NCBI GenBank assembly: GCA_905147135.1
Contig: LR990043.1
Location: 7,227,057 to 7,291,056 of the forward strand
DNA length: 64,000 nucleotides
Direction: 5' to 3'
Source of the DNA: Blastobasis lacticolella
Lineage: Eukaryota; Arthropoda; Insecta; Lepidoptera; Blastobasidae
The position numbers and the translations under genes were made by a program. How positions within the stretch are numbered: the first letter of the stretch is position 1; the number at the start of each line of letters is the position of its first letter. Below the pieces are notes generated by a model that saw only the letters and a list, made by a program, of their open reading frames with translations, was not told the origin of the DNA and searched no databases. This document shows positions 1-13,020 of the stretch, in pieces.

Positions 1-459
1 TGTTTCGACGAAAAAGGCTTCGAAGCAGTTGAGGTGATTTGACCAGCTATTACCACGTATTTTTTTATAGAATCTCGGCCATCATAGCAATAAAAAGAAC
101 ACCAAATTACCGTTCCCTTTCACATAATGGACTGCTGATTGCAATAGGCCTTGATATGAGTGGGGCAATTGTGATTCATCACATCAATAACATTATCTGA
201 ATCAACTCGAAAACAGAGAAAGGATTGTTTTGAGAAAATATAAACAAACAACAAGTTCACATCACTGAATAACACCATCCAATGGTAACTTAGACTGCGA
301 AAGTCACTGCACACTGCGTAGGTATATTAGAAATCTGTGGCCCGACATCACTGATCCATCATGATGGACGGCGTGTGAGTTTGAACGCATTTGAATGTAC
401 ACTGGTTGCGTGCTGTGCGTAGTTACCGAGCGTTCCACACCGGCCTCCCTGGCGATTGC
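1..459. other. Intergenic, nothing recognised
   Basis: AT-rich sequence with only short chance open frames. I see no exon, RNA gene or clear repeat here. Confidence 0.5.
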
Positions 460-600
460 ATTATGATTTTTTCGCAAGGGAGCGCGGGGGTGAGGTGCGC
501 GCGCGCGGGGCGTCGCCAGCGGAGCGTGCAGCAGCCGCCGCCGCGCCGCCGCACGCGCATCGCAGCGAAACTCGCGAGCCGTGAGCCGCGCACCAACTCC
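460..600. promoter_or_regulatory. CpG-rich patch, possible promoter or 5' exon
   Basis: About 140 bases are strongly GC- and CpG-rich, with runs of GCGC and CCGCCG, in a window that is otherwise AT-rich. In insects such a patch often marks a promoter or the 5' UTR of a developmental gene. The plus-strand open frame across it (391-720) encodes a low-complexity Arg/Pro-rich peptide and is probably not a protein. No following exon was recognised on either strand, so the gene, if any, lies outside the window or has distant exons. Confidence 0.3.
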
Positions 601-720
601 ACCAGTGCATATTCATTAAGCCATCAAATCTCTCTACTCGTCAGTGGCGATCCACAAATTATGCAAATAACTATAAACATACTTGTCGTCGATCATTCCG
701 TAACGGTAAAAACGACGTAA

Positions 721-3700
721 ATAAAAAAGTTAGTTACAACCTAGCGAAATAAAAGGAGCGAAAGTAATCGACGGGCAGCCCCACCAGAACTTTTTCTTCT
801 CGAAACAAATTTCAGGTATCTATAACTGTCAAGAGTTGTACAAAAAACTCATTTGAAGTGCTATAACCAATGTGTCAAAAGAGCGTTCCAGTTAGCGAAC
901 GCGAAAGTCAGCAAGACAAAGGCGTTACAAAAGTTTGTTGCTTGTCGAGTTGTGCCGCGACGACTAGCGTTGAGTTTGAGCGTACAATGGAGGGCATTAG
1001 TATTCCGAGTGTGGAAGGCAGGCAGCGGGTGGACTGTCCTGAGGAGTCACCGCCCTCAAGACCCGTGCGTTGAATACCGACCCCGGTCTGCACGCATTCC
1101 AAGCCTTTACGGCTGGCGGCAGCACCACGCATAGCCGTAGCCATACGACATTGGGCAACGCGGCCTACATATTTGATTAAATTGTTTTATTGTACCGTTA
1201 CCCATTAACTATACCGAGAACACGCTGTCAAAGAAGCAATTATTGGAAAATGGTATAATGGCAAGAGTTGTTTAAAAAAACACTTAAGAGAATTTAGCAA
1301 GGTGTCCGAACTGCGCAACAGGTGCTAGATGACAGTATCACTTTTCGCGTAGGCAGCACCGGGGCACTACTTAGGAACCCAGCGTGGCATGAACAGCCGC
1401 ATTTTATTCCGCATTCCGCAAGATATATTTATCGATAGGCGAGACACCTTGAGACGAGCCTATATCTAGTCTAGTTGACGCGTAACTGGTTGCGTTTACA
1501 ATTGCAAATTGATACAATAGGAAAACAGGCGGCGGCAGTGAAAGAAGAATAAATAAACACAAATCAATAACAACTTTAACAATCGTCCTTTTGTCACATG
1601 ACTTGTTATGGTTTTAAGCTCCACATACACAAACACTTTTTGTTTACACATATATTTTTATTGCAAGGATCGGCTGGGCTATGAAAATAAAGCCGTCCAA
1701 CCGATAGGCGTCGAAGCCTACGCGTGACTAAATTCGAAGGCGAACGATCACTAACAAAGAGTGTAGAATGAGGACAACACTTAGGAAGGAACAATGATTG
1801 CTTTTCTAACTAACTTTAGTAAGCACGACGGTTGCGTGTAATAGGAAAGGCCGTAGCAGTATAAGGGAAGGGAAAATGCCCTTAAATGATATGACTTGGC
1901 TTTTTTACAGCTTCTTACATCTGGCAGTGCAACTGTGCAAAGTTTGATTGAATAATTCTCAAGGTTCCGCAGAAAAAAAAGCACTGAAATGATTAAATAT
2001 TACTTGTCTCGTAAACTATAAATTTTTAATATACCATACATTTTTTTTAAGTTTATTCATATATCCTATGTTCTACAAGAAAATGGAGTCTCCATCTTAC
2101 ACTTATGTAAAAACAGGTCAAAATTTTACATTTTTATTCTCATTTTTAAAAGAGCGACCGCTCTAATTGTCATTTCTATATCAGCCTTACTTAATATTCT
2201 ATCACACATTTATAAGTTTGGTGGGTAAAATCAGAAAGCAACTGTCGAAATCAAAGAAAAGACATATTCAATGAATTCGGATTTTAACTCTACGGAACCA
2301 CTGGGATTTTATCAATAAAACTTTGCACAATTGAAGTACCTATTACATGTAAGTAATTATACAAAACACCAGCTCATTATGATAAAGGGGAATTTTTCTA
2401 TCGTTATCCACATACACAAACACTAAACTATGGCCTTTGTCCTAATGTACGATATTAAAAACGCAGAATTTTACAACGGCCTTCCGCTAAAATTTGATAT
2501 GCGTACCTTATAATCCCCATGATATAGGTAGATGAACTAAATCATTTTGTCTTTCTGTCGATAAACGTTAGCAAAAAGCGATAACCTTATCGAAACTACA
2601 TCGCATTCTTGTCTTTATCAACAGTAGCAGAAGATAAAACACTTTGTCAAAAATAACAACCTAATCCCTACTTTAGCAAGGTAGAGTTCATAACAAATAA
2701 TAAAACAAAATACAGTAACAAGTATACAATACGCCATACATACATACCTGAACTGCTATGTTTTTGTAGAAAATACATACAATGTTGGTGCCGATATCCC
2801 GGTTAATACGGCAGCAGTATTCGGACAGAAGTTTGGAAACATTACGGTCATAAATCGTACAGACGCGACGCACTGGTTCTAGAATTTATAGCAAGATCTC
2901 AGCGTGCAGTGTTAAACCAACTATTCTATTCCGTTTTAATGCACCAGCCTGCTCTAAATTTAGATTGAGACATGTAAAATGTAAACCTAGTTCCCGTATA
3001 ATGGTTTCATTGTCGACAAGGAACACTTAAAAATTATAAGTTCCATTCTATCTTCCATTCTGTTTCCGCTATCTTTTTGGGGAAGTCTGCAACTAAGTTT
3101 CCTACCTACTATTTACGTCTTCAAGTCAATTTGTTGCGGGCTCCAAGACAGTATGTACTAATCACAGAGTAAGTGTATATACTGTGGCATTGGTTTGCCC
3201 TCGGGTGCGCTTGGGTGTCAAAACTTCAGTAGCTCTTTATGTCGCTGCTGTAGATCCTGGATAAACAGGAGTAGCAGCGGTGTGGGGGAGCCTAGCCCGT
3301 TAAATATACAAATGATCGATATTTGCCTATACAAAGCGCGATGCGACGAGACGACTTCAGTACAATTTAGTGACCTAACCAACCTTGAGCTACTAATAAT
3401 ACCACGAGGGACAAACAAAAACATATTCTCCATTGTGACGTGGGTCATTGTCATTACGTCGGTACTTATCGTGGTTAAAAAGTCGTCCTAGTTGGCACCT
3501 GCGCGGGAGTGAACAAGCCCGGCAGCCCGGGCAGGTGAGTAACATCGCAAAACATCCCATTTGCGTCACATCGGAAACGCATTAAGGGGACCGACGACGC
3601 TACTCGTGCAGGAGCGCAATATCCGACCGGCAATATCGTATCAAGTACCTACTACTACAATACACCGCGTGATGAAAAGCTAGGCTGTATCGATTGAGCT

Positions 3701-5413
3701 TTCGTTCTGTTGTATGAATTCGTCGTAAACCTAAATTTATATGAAAAGGTTGTGCTGACTGAACAACATGAGATTAAAACTTTTTGCAAGTTAATAAGGC
3801 AACCGACCTTCTACGTCGTCTAGACTCTAGACAGCTAATATTCAATCTAAAAGCGCTTTTCGTTCGTTCTAAAGTTCGTTCAGAAGTCATTTAATAATTG
3901 CAACTGACGGATGTCTGCACCTGAAAAATAGTTGTTTGAGAGAGAATTACGAGAGACAATATCGTGGCAACATATAAAGTTATTTACTTTGATATCGTCG
4001 AATTTACCAGAATAGTGGCTGCATCGCAATGTTAAAAGAACGAAAATATAGACGGCGGTTACGTGCTCCGCACCAGCAATGCTAACGTAAATATGTTACA
4101 GTAGTTTTCAGCAAACTGAAAGAAGTTACGCGAGAAACAAGACTGTGGGGTTAACTTCTTGTCGTTGAGTTATAGTTTGCGAATGCTTTGGCTCGGCTGT
4201 CTAACCAGACTTCTTATATTGTTTAAGTACAAGTTTCATTATAAAATCATAGGGTACACGTACGTGTATACTACATTTCTTTTACTTTACTTCAATCACC
4301 TTCGCGTGAAAATAAAATGGGTCACCAACACAAAGAGCTCGAAAGGTATTATTGCCCACTAAAAAGGTACGGCACAGAAACGACAAATAAGCGCTGGTAC
4401 CAAATAAACCGGATCATTTCCCCCGCAGTGCCGCCGGCGCAACATCACGTTTTCACAGCAAAATACACGGTTTGCTGTGAAACCCGATGCCGCTTGCGCA
4501 GCGTGCCAGTTAAAACAACAAATGGTAATTCAAATTCATGAGGCTCTGAAAGAAATTACAGGTGTAGCCCGTAGAAAATGTCTGCGCATGATTTCAAATC
4601 AAACGCAAGAAAGCGACGGAAAGGTTTTGTATTGAAAAATATGTAAAATAATTTTTTAACACGTTTCTAGTGTCCATTGAGTTGATAATTCTACATTTTT
4701 TTTTTTGCTTAAATCATAAAATACTTTTCTATAGATTTATGTAGGTAGGGTCGTACATTAGACAAACAAGGGTATCGCCACTGCTGTGCTTACCTCTATA
4801 AGACGTCGCTCTGGGAGCAAAAAGGCGAATGCACCCCACTACCAAAGCCACGATTCCCCAAATCCCTACCCCATGGAGCGCTAGAAACAGTACTCACCTA
4901 AGTGGAAAATTTACCCGGATACTGGTTACACAGTTTAGGGCACCATGAGAGTACTTTTACATTTTTATTTTAAGTTAATTTAATTAAATAACGGGTATTC
5001 ATAAGACCTACCTAAACATGCCAAGATGGCTTACTCTCTGAGTAAAGCTACTGCGCCTGCGACCGTGCGTAAACGCATACGCCTGTGCGGTCGCTGTGTG
5101 CATACGGGCACCGGGCGACACATAATGTTTATTGTGTTGTCTCTCTACGGCCTGTGAATCCATGTACAGTGTACCGTTACACAGTTCGCGCCAACACTTA
5201 ACGTGTGGCGTGTCTATGACGAGCTCCGTTTGTCAGTGGTCATAAATAATTTACGTAGGATGTAATAAATATTATTTACACAAAAAGTTCTTAGTCCACG
5301 AAAGCCTGGTAGGTGCTAAAAAAACTTCGAATATAATCGAATGCAAAATGTGAATACGACCAAATGTAAAACATATTTTCTAAAACATGTAACTTACTCT
5401 ATAGTCTTACTAA
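721..5413. other. Intergenic, no gene recognised
   Basis: Long AT-rich stretch. The open frames (for example 3195-3491 plus and 1781-1984 minus) are short, unrelated to families I know and flanked by no convincing splice sites. I support no feature in it. Confidence 0.5.
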
Positions 5414-5584
5414 GGGCCGATTTTTCAATCCTCAGATAACATTTATCTGTCTAATAAAATATCATACTGCCAAATTAAAACAAACAGTTATCCTTCACTT
5501 ATACATGAAGATAGGTACGTTTTTATTTTAGTGGCATATATTATCAGACTGATATATTTTACCTGAGGATTGAGCAATCGGCCC
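5414..5584. mobile_element. 171-bp MITE with TAA target duplication
   Basis: The left end reads GGGCCGATTTTTCAATCC and the right end, reverse-complemented, GGGCCGATTGCTCAATCC. The match continues through CTCAG, about 22 bp with two mismatches. TAA flanks the element on both sides (5411-5413 and 5585-5587). A 3-bp TWA duplication with GGGCC-type ends fits PIF/Harbinger MITEs; that assignment is an inference. No coding capacity. Confidence 0.75.
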
Positions 5585-8500
5585 TAAATTGTATTACTAG
5601 GAAACACATGGTGAAGTTAACAAATAGATCTTTAAATTAAACCCAACGCAGGAAGAATGTTCACTGCACGAACCATAGAGAAACAGTAAGCAGAAAACAG
5701 GTATGTAGGAAATGCAACGCGTAATCTCAGCGGTTGTATAAGGCACTTATTTGCCCTTACAATTTGTTGCAACAAGTTCCTGTTCGCTCGTCGTCAATAC
5801 AAGAATAATCAATCATACCGTACGTAATTGACATACTCAATAGTATAATTACAGCTATTCGTTTATATTTACGGTCAACATGTTAATCAGAATGTACCCC
5901 TCATTCCGACAGAGGGGTTCGGTAATGTCCAACTGAGGGACGCCATAATAGGTACTGTTGAAACCTTTGAACTCCATTGTGAACGATATGTCCCCCTCGC
6001 ACATTTAATTTGGGCATTCCAATGAGCCTATTGACGCTTGACCATCAAACAGTTTTTCAAATGAGAATTATTCTAATGTATCTACCTGCAATTTTAATTT
6101 AGCCACCCTTCATACAACGGTCAGCACGCAGTCAAAGTTGACCGTTTGTTTTACTACCTATTTGCTATTTTAAACAACAATAAAGTAATAAAAAGGATTA
6201 CCAAATTGTATAAAGGCATTGAAATTGTATAAAGCTACCATGGTTTAAACGATTTAAACCATGAGGTAGCTTTAGTGGAATGACTTTCCAAAAGCAGGTA
6301 TTTAATTGAGAATATGTCTTTGGACGTGTTTATGCAAAAGAGACCCCGTTACACTGATCGGGTATCAATGCAAAACGCCAGCCGCACATACATCCATCGC
6401 TATAACTCTCTCCAATTAATTCACATTCTACCGATTTGGGTCGAAACACACTAACGGATACATGGTTGACGATGAAGAATAAGCATCTTACATCGACGAT
6501 GAGTGAGTTTATGACGACGTGATCTCTTCATCACCTGGCTTACGTCGATGATAACCTCGTAAAGTCGTAAGTCGTAACCATGTAATAAAAGGTTTACGGA
6601 CGTAAAACAAGCTGTCTATTTGAAACTCGTTTTCGGCTCGCCTACAATACAACGCATTCTTCACATAAAGATAGAAATAGAAAGATAAAGGCACATAAAT
6701 GTTCAAAATATTGGGTTAAAGTAAAAAAATTATAACGCAAGAGTTGCCGAAGTAACTTCGCAATGCGATGAGAATTTTGATGTCCATCGATTACATCTGG
6801 CGCTAATTCCTGGCGGCCGCGCCGCGTCGGGCCGCAGTGAATGAATGTAATTTTGGAAAGTGCCCGCGGCTAACTCCAGGAGTCACGCAACATTGCCCAT
6901 TCGCCCGTTTCGACTGATCACTCAATGTAGCAGTATTGCTAAACTTGCTTGTGTAGCAGTATTAAAAAACGTTTTTTCCCTAAATTATTATGCATTCTAA
7001 TAAGTATTTCATTCCTATGAAAAATTTTAAAGGTGAATTTTTCACATCGACAATTATTTGGTCACGTACTTTCAATTTATGTAACTATGTAATACCTAAG
7101 ATCTAAAAATAATTTCGGTATTTACTTTAAAAACAACGAAAAGCTGAAAAATCGCTATATTTATTTATTAAGCCTTTGGACTTATCAACCACGGAAAAGC
7201 CAAAATTGCTTGACGTAAAATTTTAGGCAGAATACACATGTGTCGAGTAGTGTGTCAACATCATTGTAAAACTTGGCAATTCAGCGTCGCACCAAGGTCG
7301 CTATGACAGTGCTCGATCTCGCCGAGAGTGTAATTAGCATGAACACACAATCGTATTGTGAATAAGTAATACATAATCTACGCCTACAATGTGACGGAAT
7401 GACGTGACGCCCACGCCGAGGCTTGATGACGAAACACTTAGCACTCTCCTTCGAAAACGAAATGCTCGTGGCACACTTACGAGTAGCTCCGGTGCATCGT
7501 ACACGCGCCCATACAACACCGATTGTGGTAATAATAGAATGTCGCAACTCGCAACATTAGATCCAAGATGAAAAGACTATTGGATCACGGGTAGTTTCGA
7601 CCATTATACACGATCATCATAAAGTTAGCGAGCGAAGAGTAGCTCACTCTCTCAGAAGAGTAGAATGCTACTGGTAGCAAGGCTACTGATGGATCTATAT
7701 TTTGACAGTGGTAATCGTGGAAACTACAACCTGGATCTCACACTGAACGGATCTATCACGTTTGATTAGCGACTCCACCCCGATGACGTTTCCTGGTGAC
7801 AGCCGTTGGCGGTGGCCCCAGTCTAGTTTTCTTTTAGGTCACTCTAACCAACTCGTAACCAATAAGTTATGGTGGACGGATGGGGATAAATTCTAAGTGT
7901 ACACTGATAAAATTTGTCATATTATGATTCCTTTAAGCCAGACAGGTGACAATACGTATTATTTTGCGATAATGCGTTCCGCGTCCTTTCCACAACTTAT
8001 ATTTTAGTAAAATTTACTTAATAAATCAAAATTTTGGTAGTAAGTGTGTTAGATTGTTAGACAACCTTCCAAAAATTTGTTAGAAACCCAATACAAAACA
8101 GAAAGATCTTTACCTATTTTCATCTGAATGTGTTCGAATCTACGCTAAACTCGAAGGATTATGTACGCTGTACCTACAGACAGACACAAAATAACGGTTA
8201 TGAGAAAACTCGTACCTTCTTGTGATATTACAGAAACAGGTTTCTGTGTGAACATAAGATTTAACATTCCTGTTTTGAACAAATTCCTAAGAAAATGTTT
8301 CGAATATATTATTAAACTCGTATTTGTAATTACCTCATCTCACCTGAGACCAAAACTGTTAAATTAGATAACGATGTTGGTTGTTTGTTTGTGAAAACGT
8401 TGCCCTGCTAATTTCGTGAGTACAAACTTTTAGGCCTTTAAAAAGACCTTTTTCTGGCAACCTTTTGACGTACTCGGCGAATTTACACCACCATAATTAC

Positions 8501-10597
8501 GCACGCAACGCACACTTTTTATCAATGTACCGTAAAATCAAGGCATTTATCTCGACTAATCTGCCTTCACAACAGTTTTAGAACAATCTGTACGGAGATA
8601 GCGTCAGATAAGAAATATGAAGCTACACCCAAAACTGCACTTTGCACGAATGGAGATAAGTTACTCGATAATAATGAAAAATTTACGCAGTTATATGCAC
8701 GAATAACGACGTTATACAAAGACATTAACAATGAGGCATGTACTGTAATTTCTCCCGCAACGTCGTGTATGTGCCGTGGTTCGAATATGAGGAAAACATG
8801 CGTACTGAATTAATTTATTCGAGTTTGCTTGCATGAGACGTTCAGTACCATTTAATTCTAGTGCAATGCTTATCTAACCAGACCGAGCTGCGCGTAGGAT
8901 GCCTAAGCAGCCATCTGTAAGGCCAAGGACACACGTACACGCAAACTCAATTAACTGTAGTAGAGGCTACGTCTGGAAATCAATTATGGTAACAAGAGCC
9001 AACGCTGTCTCGACTGAATACGGATTCTGAACTACGTAGGAGGTGATGTTATTATATTATTTACTTAGTGGTTTACCACAAAACTAATTAGGCGAGTGAA
9101 GCTCAATAGAACTAGCAATTTTAAGAACACCAGGCAACAGCATCAGTCGCCCGATGTATGTATCATCTATCGGCAACGTTCAAGGAACACAAGCAAAATG
9201 TTGCTCATTAATACTTCAAAAAATGCCGTAAGCAAATATTAGTAAGCTTTCCGGCAAGTTGAGCCAATCTTAGCTACAAAAGCGTTGCGTGCTGTGGAGT
9301 GGAGCGCTCTGCCTGCACCACTCGGCCGGTCAAACCTGACTTCTAACGGAGCCCATGGACGTTATGGATGTGAGACACGATTGCCGCTACTGACCTTAAA
9401 CCTACACGTAACAGAAACCAATACAGGACCACTCAAATCACGCGTGATCTGACCAAGCAATGCTATTGAGACGTATACCCAAAGTAGATGTAGAGTCTAT
9501 AGGTAGATTCTAGACTATAATATGTACTTTAATATTAAAACAGTGTCGCTTCGACTTACGTTACGAACACGTTTTAACTAAAAAATAATACTTGCGATTT
9601 CACTACTATTCCTAAATTCTACCGGACCGATAAAATTACTATAATTAGCGTAGTTTCCAATTACTTATTGGTAAAGTACTTAAGCCTGTTCAATCAAAGT
9701 AGAAACCGGGTCCGGCACTCGCTTACTAGTTACCAGTAATCATAACAGTTATGATAGATGACTTGATGATAGATTCATTATTAAAAACCGATTAAACAGG
9801 CAGGTAGTATTAAAAGTTGGTTCTAATGATATATTAATAAAAAAGGTAATAAATATTAATTTAGTTAAAGTCGGCCATTACAAATCTACTACCTTGTACT
9901 GGAATAACCAACAATAATGGAGAAAATTTAAAGAATGATGGTTTAAAAAAATAACTGAAACAATGTCTTAGCCAGGCTATTACTTCCATTTCCTCTTATT
10001 ATATAAAACAATAAGAACAATATAAATGTCGTGGGACGGCCGGTTTAGCTTACAATCTGTGAAGTTATAAGGTAATGATTACGGCACCTAACACGCTACT
10101 AGGTACTCGAAGTGTTCACTGAACACAATTATAATTGAAATAAACATTTTATAATAATGTCCCCGATATAAACGGGGAAACCAACAGCGTAGCAACATTA
10201 TCGATTTAAACAGCCTAATTAACGTATGTACATTCATATATGTGTGTAGATGTAGAGTCCACATGGTTGGCTCTGGTTACCAGGCGGTTATAAATAAAAG
10301 GTAATTGTGTAACAGTTTCGAGGAGCGCTTTTCTATCAAGCGTGGCAAGTTATTAATATTGATGGACCGGCCTCGGCTGCTGGACGTGAATATTTAAGGT
10401 TGAGCTCGATGCCGAACCGCTTTGCCGAATGCCGACCATGTGAGACATAGTTTACCTACTAAAAGTAAAGTTAAAATACAGCTAGGTATTCTATTATACA
10501 TAATATAAATAAAACAAGTCTCTCAGTTTTGGACAAGAAAAAAAATAAAACATTAAGTGACCTATTTTATCATTTACACGATAAGAATAAGAAGAAT
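5585..10597. other. Intergenic, no gene recognised
   Basis: AT-rich sequence apart from a perfect-arm palindrome at 6231-6273 and a short GC-rich patch near 6810-6840. The open frames at 7281-7547 and 8161-8367 show no recognisable domain and no splice context. Nothing else can be supported. Confidence 0.45.
6231..6273. repeat. 43-bp palindrome
   Basis: AAAGCTACC then ATGGTTTAAA is followed after about two bases by TTTAAACCAT, GA and GGTAGCTTT. The arms pair almost perfectly and could form a cruciform or a hairpin in RNA. It may be the collapsed ends of a small transposon. No TATA-like or coding context is visible. Confidence 0.6.
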
Positions 10598-10745
10598 AAA
10601 ACAAAGTCGCTTTCCGCCGTCTGTTCCTACTTTTATATGTAGATTCAAGAGGAAGGTTCATAACCAAGTATAAAAGGGTAGGTAGTGGTAAAGTTGGTGT
10701 ACGCAAACGAAGTTGCGTCGAGTCCAATAGTTTTATATTATAATG
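10598..10745 (+). repeat. Dispersed lepidopteran repeat with G-rich tail (copy 1)
   Basis: The order of parts is AAACAAAGTCGCTTTCCGCC, a degenerate middle, GGGTAGGTAGTGGTAAAG and a CGAACGAAGTTGCGTCG-like end. Copy 2 at 22530-22735 has the same order, and the G-rich portion recurs near 23320 and 57778. I regard it as a common non-coding mobile repeat of Lepidoptera. The open frames overlapping it are not genes. Confidence 0.6.
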
Positions 10746-10879
10746 TGCTAGTTGACGCCTTTCGTGATAACGACTCCTACGCTACCGATATTTTACTTTG
10801 TTTACAATTTCGGAAGGTTTATGATGCTCGTAAACGCTTTGTGGGCCCAATATACGACGTAAATGGGGTTAAAGAAAGA

Positions 10880-11398
10880 AATAGAAAAGTCACAACATGT
10901 CCATTCAAATCTATAACATGCTGCCAGATGTAGTAAAAAATATGCCTGTTCAAAAATTTAAAGCTGTGCTGTATAATTTTTTATGTAATAATGTTTTTTA
11001 CAATATTGATGAATTTCAAATGTATTTAAAAAATAACCGTCGAAATTTGATTGTAAATTTCCAATAAGTGACATAAGTAATTTAATTGATTTAATATTTT
11101 ATACAAATTTCAATGTATTTTGACTTATTGTTTTGACATCCTTAAAATATTTGACTTAATTTTTTTTTTTTTTACTCTATAAGTTTGACATGGGTATTCA
11201 ATTGATTTTCTTTGACATATAATTGTATTTGAATAATTTTTTTTTGTTATTGTTTGTGACGCTCTCTTTTCATTTTGCATGCCAATTGACTTGGCTTTAT
11301 GTGTGATACTAAATACTCTGTAATATCATGTTGTACCTACATACTTACCACATTTACTGCAATAAATAATAATTGAATTGAATTGAATTGAATTGAAA
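10880..11398 (+). mobile_element. 5'-truncated non-LTR retrotransposon, 3' end
   Basis: From 10912 to the stop at 11065-11067 the frame reads like the extreme C-terminus of a Jockey/CR1-type polymerase: YNMLPDVVKNMPVQKFK, then a NIDEF segment. After the stop there is an AT-rich 3' UTR and a tail of about five AATTG units (about 11370-11395), the sort of microsatellite tail that ends CR1/L2-like LINEs. Everything upstream of the last ~50 codons is missing or decayed. The exact clade is not determined. Confidence 0.65.
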
Positions 11399-12889
11399 CC
11401 CACACGATACCCGATCTACACTAATCTGTTTAGAATTCGATTATTGCTGAGCAGATTATGCCTTAGGATATGAGGTATCTACTTGCAAACGTGTTGACTC
11501 AATCCACATATGTACACGTAAAATACATTTCAATAGAAACAAGTTCCCAAATAAAAAAATATTCCTTTTCGTAAAGCTTTTATCGTGCGTTCTATTTTAG
11601 GCATCGACAAATTAAATGAGCCCAAACTCGACAGGTTTGCTTTAGTTTATTCGGTAGTGCTTTTCGTCGCCTTCCGTCTCCATTATCAGATCAGCTCACT
11701 GATACTATAACATTGTCACGTGCCTTCGTCACTTATGTCGTTTTCTATTGAAACGTACTTGAATAGCGATTCGTACTAAATAAGAAGGAATCATCTGACC
11801 TACAATTACGTATACACTGTCAATTTTTAGACCTTGAAATGCTGTTTAATTCAAATCATAGTAGTCCATGTAATAATTTGTCCACGTCGCTAAAACGTCG
11901 CCGCGTCATACCGCTGCTCTGAAATGCCGAGTGCAAACGGTACCTTTCACCGATACACCCAATAGTTCACTTGAACCAGCAGCGGTCAAAGGTGAATATT
12001 ATTACAGTTTACAACCAACATACTCGCGAGACCGCTATCTCGAGTCACCTAGGTTGGTCTTAAAATAAGTAACTTGTACGTACTGTACGTACAAAGCTAT
12101 TATCAGGCACTAAGAAGCCACTAAACATTCTGGAAAATTATACTATTAGTACTTATTTAAAACGCTTTATTGTTCTATCGGAACATTTAATAAAATAAGC
12201 CGTCACGGGGTACCAATCGGCTCCCGAGTTTGTTCGACACTTCAACCAGTATCAGGGTCCTCAGCCGTCAAAGCAGAAAACCTTCGTCAACCTTGCAACG
12301 TAACACATTAAACGTTTAAAACGCCAGAAACCAATAAAAAATTAAAAAAACCTTCTGGCGGACCCAAGAAAAATATTTTTCTCCGGTTCAAAGCGGCGGA
12401 TCTCTAATTAAGAACGAAACGACTAACGTTAAAACAAATTGTAGAAGAAAAGTAAACAGAGAAAAGAATTTCTTAGTGTGGCAGATGTTTACTGTGGACA
12501 AACAACGTTTTGGAAATTATCCAAGATCCTCGTCACATTGATTTAGACTTGCATTACTTGCTGCCAATGTCTATTTTTGAGGCTTGGAATCCAACAGGCA
12601 ATGTATGTAGTAGGCGAACGACGGAGTTTAGGTTCCTTTACCTTTTCGGTGAGGAGAGCGACTCCTATGCAAATACGCAGCCGGCCGCGGTAGAGGGCCC
12701 TACGAATTTGATTGTTTTGATAAGTCCGGGTCGTCGACCCTGCCTGCGCGCACGACCGCCTAACAGATTTGCTTGTGTCGGCCGTTGACGGGAATGCCGA
12801 CTGCGATTCCGAAATTTGTTAAAGTAAATACATTTGTGTTTTACTTACAAAATGGTACAAATTTAATAAGTAAGTTGGGATCGTTCAAG
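11399..12889. other. Intergenic, no gene recognised
   Basis: No repeat or exon recognised. The open frame at 12510-12788 spans a locally GC-rich patch (about 12660-12790) but encodes nothing I know. Confidence 0.4.
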
Positions 12890-13020
12890 AGGTATATTAG
12901 AGGTCTCTTTAGAGGCGGGTAACGCATAGGTGCCCTGGTGTTGCTGATGTCCATAGGCGGCGGTGACCACTTTACATCAAGTGGCCTGTTTGTCTGACAT
13001 ATAACATAAAAAAAGTAAAT
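12890..13020 (+). repeat. Short interspersed repeat, CCATAGGCGGCGGTGACCAC family
   Basis: Contains CATAGGCGGCGGTGACCAC, then CATCAAGTGGCCTGTTTGTC and ends in an ACATATAACATAAAAAAAG run. Related copies occur near 22850-22950, 26450-26560 (opposite strand), 46500-46560, 47518-47590, 53790-53850 and 61400-61490. It is a dispersed non-autonomous repeat; its superfamily is not known to me. Confidence 0.65.

Noticed and set aside
391..720. 109-aa protein gene
   Set aside because: The frame spans a CpG-rich low-complexity block and has no recognisable domain; open because GC-rich DNA has few stops.
10685..10933. 82-aa gene
   Set aside because: Starts in the G-rich repeat tail and ends at the border of the LINE fragment; neither part is host coding sequence.
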